Part shown: piece after piece, positions 61,145 through 64,000 of the stretch
Layout of the letters: the number at the start of each line of letters is the position of its first letter
Numbering within the stretch: the first letter of the stretch is position 1
Assembly: GCA_005406025.1 (NCBI GenBank)
Contig: BGZK01001193.1
Coordinates: forward strand, 1-64,000
Direction: 5' to 3'
Source: Eumeta japonica
Lineage: Eukaryota; Arthropoda; Insecta; Lepidoptera; Psychidae
DNA: 64,000 nucleotides
Notes under the pieces: generated by a model
What the model saw: only the letters and a program-made list of their open reading frames with translations
The model's database searches: none
What the model was told of the DNA's origin: nothing
Position numbers and translations under genes: made by a program

Positions 61145-61420
61145 TAATTAATGAAAGTAGACTGAAAAAACAAATCTATAGAGCAAATGCGTGTGTTGAA
61201 ACTGTCGGCAAGGGTCGCCCTAGGAAAACCTATGCAGACCAAATTGTATCATATTAGAAAAGGGCCCAATTTTAAGCACCTGAAACCGACGAGCTTGCAT
61301 GTAGAGATTGATGGATGTCAGTGAGCCAAGAGAGATATGTAAAGATGTGAAAGTCTATAGTCTCTGCCTACCCTTATAGGAAAGAAGCGTGTATATATAT
61401 TATTATTATATTGAAATAAA
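61145..61420 (+). mobile_element. LINE-A 3' end in the gene C intron
   Basis: The stretch aatgaaagtagactgaaaaa acaaatctatagagcaaatg is the NESRLKKQIYRANA part of LINE-A. It is followed by the 3' region (acctgaaaccgacgagcttg, ttgatggatgtcagtgagcc, taccctt) and an (att)n tail. It is heavily 5'-truncated and less diverged from the 6281-6690 copy than the 58525 copy is. Confidence 0.8.
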
Positions 61421-61520
61421 GAAACGATAATTTTTTGACTAAATCGGTACCGATAATGAATTTACTATTATAATTTATATACCATTTGAAACAAATTTAA
61501 TATTACGATTCCTTTTTCAG

Positions 61521-61637
61521 GATAATTTAAAATTCAAAAAATATATTACGGCAGTCTCTTAGTCGCTATCGCCATTGCAATGTGCTACTTCATTGACGGT
61601 TTTGTGGTGAACATCGTCATTAGCTTATTCAATCTAG
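61521..61637 (+). CDS. Gene C second visible exon (frameshifted)
   Basis: The acceptor cctttttcag ends at 61520 and the donor gtaatc starts at 61638. Before the A6 run the frame reads DNLKFKK. After it, the good frame is shifted by one base and reads YYGSLLVAIAIAMCYFIDGF and on to NLG. The exon therefore needs one additional base in the run to be continuous. Confidence 0.55.
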
Positions 61638-62661
61638 GTAATCAATAATGCTATAATTGTATAATACGACTAACCATTTATATGTCTACGAACGTCGTAC
61701 ACCAAACTCTAATAGGAGTAATATTTACAATAATAGGAGTCGTAAAATATCAGGAATACAATAACACCTAAAATAAAAGGGATTCTGTTCACTGATGATT
61801 ACTCTCTTAAATCTACCTTAGTCGGTCAATTTGATGAGTCGATTTGTATAAATATTGGTATTACAGACTACACCAAATTAGATTTCATGACGCTCGCTCT
61901 GCTCCTTGGATCTTAAATATAGTATTCCATTTGTACAGTACTCCAGATTCCTCTATTCCGATAACAGAACCAAGTCAGAAAAAATGTGTCAAAAAATATT
62001 TTAGTTGTGACGTCTGCCTAACACTTAACTATATCTTTTGATTTCTGAATCTGGTGTCAGAACCTTATTTTGCGCATACCGTTTCATGTTGTGAATAGGA
62101 CTTTGATTATGTTGACATGAAATGAAATGGAAGAAGTCTAAGAATATAGCAGTAGTGACGTTTCATTGTTTCTATATTTATGTGAGTAAATCTATCTTTA
62201 GAAACTTTCTTAGACACTAAACTTTTACTTTCGTAACTGCGTTTATGGTCATGTTTCGTATAATCCATAATTGTATTTATAATAATATACTAATTAACAT
62301 ACTGTATATATGTTCCATACTTGTAACAAATAAGTTTCTACACTGTTTGTATTTGGTACCTAATTACGGAAAAACTACTCTTAAAATTTTGATTAGGTTT
62401 TTATGGTAGTGTAGCTTGTTAACTAGTTAAAACCAAATAATATCATCACACTGCCATCTCAAGGAGTTAAGCAGAGAGTTATTTTTTCTATATAGAAATC
62501 CCGTAAAGCGAACAAAATCATGATAAGTGTAAACTAATTCGCAATAATCAATTTGAAACTTTTATAATGACGAGCAATTTCTAAGAAATATTTTTATATC
62601 AAATACGTTCAATACTTTGTTTCAATGAACGTTTCTGATGAGTGTTTTATTTATTTTTCAG

Positions 62662-62738
62662 GTGCTCGCGTGTACGTCCTTTGCATGCTCACTAAACTGA
62701 TTGAGGAATCGCTAACACCCGAAAAACCGACAGTTTGA
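62662..62738 (+). CDS. Gene C last exon
   Basis: The acceptor tatttttcag ends at 62661. The phase 1 split codon gives Gly, then ARVYVLCMLTKLIEESLTPE and KPTV before the TGA at 62736-62738. Confidence 0.6.
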
Positions 62739-64000
62739 AAATTGATGTGGCCGATGCCGATAACCTAGCAATAACGATTATAAAACGCGGGAACAGATAG
62801 AAATATTACTCTCTTACTCGCGGGGTTAACTGATGTGTATGAAGATTATATAAGATCCATGAGTGTTAATGAGAGTATATTTTTCTAATCTATTACTACA
62901 TTTTGTTACTACGGCTTTTACGATTTTGGGCTCCTATAACAATCCATATTTATTTTATTGTATCCATCGCACTACTTTTTTAATTTTTAGGATATAAAGT
63001 GAGACAGTGGCAATTGATTATTTAAAATTTTATAGCCAGCTGTCAAAGTTTTACCGCCATTATCCATTGAAGTTTATGGATTTCATTAATAATTTTTCAT
63101 TGCTATTAAGGGAGTATTAAAACGAATCATTACTCTCATTGATTACCGCACCCCCTAAATTAAGATTTGTCTTTACTTCGGAAAGTGCATCAGGAAATAT
63201 TCCCAATGTTTCTAAAATAAATATACTGACGCTTTTGTTATCTGCAGATCTTCATTTGATTCTTCTTAACATGACGTTGAAATACGTTAAACATGTATTC
63301 TTAATGAAATAAGGTCTACACCTATTGGAAGACATACCTCTAGTTATTATTCATATTATAATTAAAATCCTTGAGGTATATTTGAAGTATTAATGCGGAA
63401 TTATGAAAGCTGAAAAAACAAAGATATCATATCTTATTATGATATGGGACATTCAAGTATTACGTAAGCACCAAAAGGTGTAGGGGTCTTTGATTTGCTT
63501 ATTTATGCTACATTGGGCAGAGGCAGGGGTTTGGATGGTGTTTGCGTCAGTAATATTCATTTCCTTTAGGTACCTGATTTTTCTAAAAATGTAGTATGTT
63601 CTGATTTAAACACATAACGTTATCTATGCCACTTATCTATGCCTGAAGGTGGAAAACATGTTCAATTAGGTTCCCCTAATTGCTTGCTCACTTTCACGCG
63701 ATGGTTTATGGTTAAGTAAAAAAATGGAGGTACAGAAATTACCGCGCGTGCTCTTCACCTGTCTAAACTTTTGCGATATCATATTGGTTCTGTTCATTGA
63801 ATTTGAGGTGTTATTATTTAACGGTTGTTTTGTACTGATGTGTAATAAACAAAAAAAAAAATTACAAATAAAAAAACCCACTTCAAAATAAAACCTACTC
63901 TAAAACAAATTAATATGATAATAATAATTATCGAAATTTAAATACACATTATTTTGTTGCTTATATGTTTGTTTGGTATGGGTGTGTATGGGTGAGTGCA
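62739..64000. other. AT-rich 3' flank
   Basis: No gene or repeat is recognised. The nearest AATAAA to the gene C stop is near 63220, far enough to be uncertain as its poly(A) signal. Confidence 0.45.

Larger units (their letters stand above)
60689..62738 (+). pseudogene. Gene C: tandem paralog of gene B, frame broken once
   Basis: Three exons are visible: 60689-60787, 61521-61637 and 62662-62738. They align with gene B exons 2-4. FSAVLLNGLHK|DNLKF..YYG corresponds to VLFLVGVHR|RDLVLL..YVGG, with an intron in phase 0 at the same place in both. The hydrophobic run ending FVVNIVISLFNL corresponds to LLISIIIIIEI, with a phase 1 intron after it in both. The last exon, GARVYVLCMLTKLIEESLTP, corresponds to YQCFLLLLVRSIIVNIKEE. 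The protein lacks the long acidic tail of gene B and ends EKPTV. The middle exon is open only if the A6 run at 61536-61541 has one more base; as given, the frame meets TAG at 61560-61562. No exon with the HCCW-type N-terminus was found, so the ATG at 60689 may be internal. Gene, pseudogene or assembly error are all possible. Confidence 0.6.

Noticed and set aside
1..64000. CRISPR arrays, bacterial operons, rRNA or phage genes
   Set aside because: No regularly spaced repeats, Shine-Dalgarno-linked gene runs or rRNA-like sequence were seen; all real genes have eukaryotic introns.

Overview
This is a gene-poor, AT-rich, repeat-dense stretch of an insect nuclear genome, most likely from a moth or butterfly (Lepidoptera). 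The grounds are GT-AG introns of 0.7 to 21 kb, AATAAA poly(A) signals, a decayed mariner transposase, several decayed non-LTR retrotransposons (LINEs), and dispersed repeats I know from lepidopteran genomes: the CGGACAAGTGCGAG...GGGTTCCGT/ACGGAACCCTAAA family and tails ending like GCGGACGnAGTCGCGGGCAACAGCTAGT. I see no bacterial, organellar, CRISPR, rRNA or tRNA gene.

Three host genes can be supported, all on the + strand. Gene A (9196-31560) encodes a secreted, Pro/Tyr/Gln-rich protein of 451 residues. A five-codon first exon (9196-9210) is joined across a 21-kb intron to one large exon (30220-31560), and the signal peptide is complete only after splicing. Gene B (47255-55241, four exons, 217 residues) encodes a small four-pass membrane protein resembling LAPTM4-like / DUF7027-type insect proteins. 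Gene C (60689-62738, three visible exons) is a diverged tandem paralog of gene B with the same intron positions and phases over the shared part. Its middle exon needs one extra base in an A6 run to stay open, so it is a pseudogene, a recent null allele or an assembly error.

Layout. 1-8450: repeat fragments, a MITE, a LINE 3' end and an antisense LINE reverse-transcriptase tail. 8650-9210: CpG-rich promoter/5' leader and first coding exon of gene A, with three upstream ORFs. 9211-30219: gene A intron 1, holding a dead mariner, hexamer-periodic repeats, a second MITE copy, a perfect 27-bp hairpin and two CpG-rich blocks near the acceptor. 31561-47000: intergenic, with a foldback element, a three-unit tandem repeat, an isolated CpG-rich block, a 0.55-kb TIR element, and decayed retroelements. 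47255-62738: the gene B/C tandem pair, with a decayed 3.5-kb LINE in gene B intron 3 and further copies of that LINE between the genes and inside gene C. 62739-64000: nothing recognised.

Most of the long open frames outside the three genes are products of CpG-rich composition, of a period-6 repeat that stays open in several frames, or of decayed transposons. Names of transposon families are provisional because no database search was possible.
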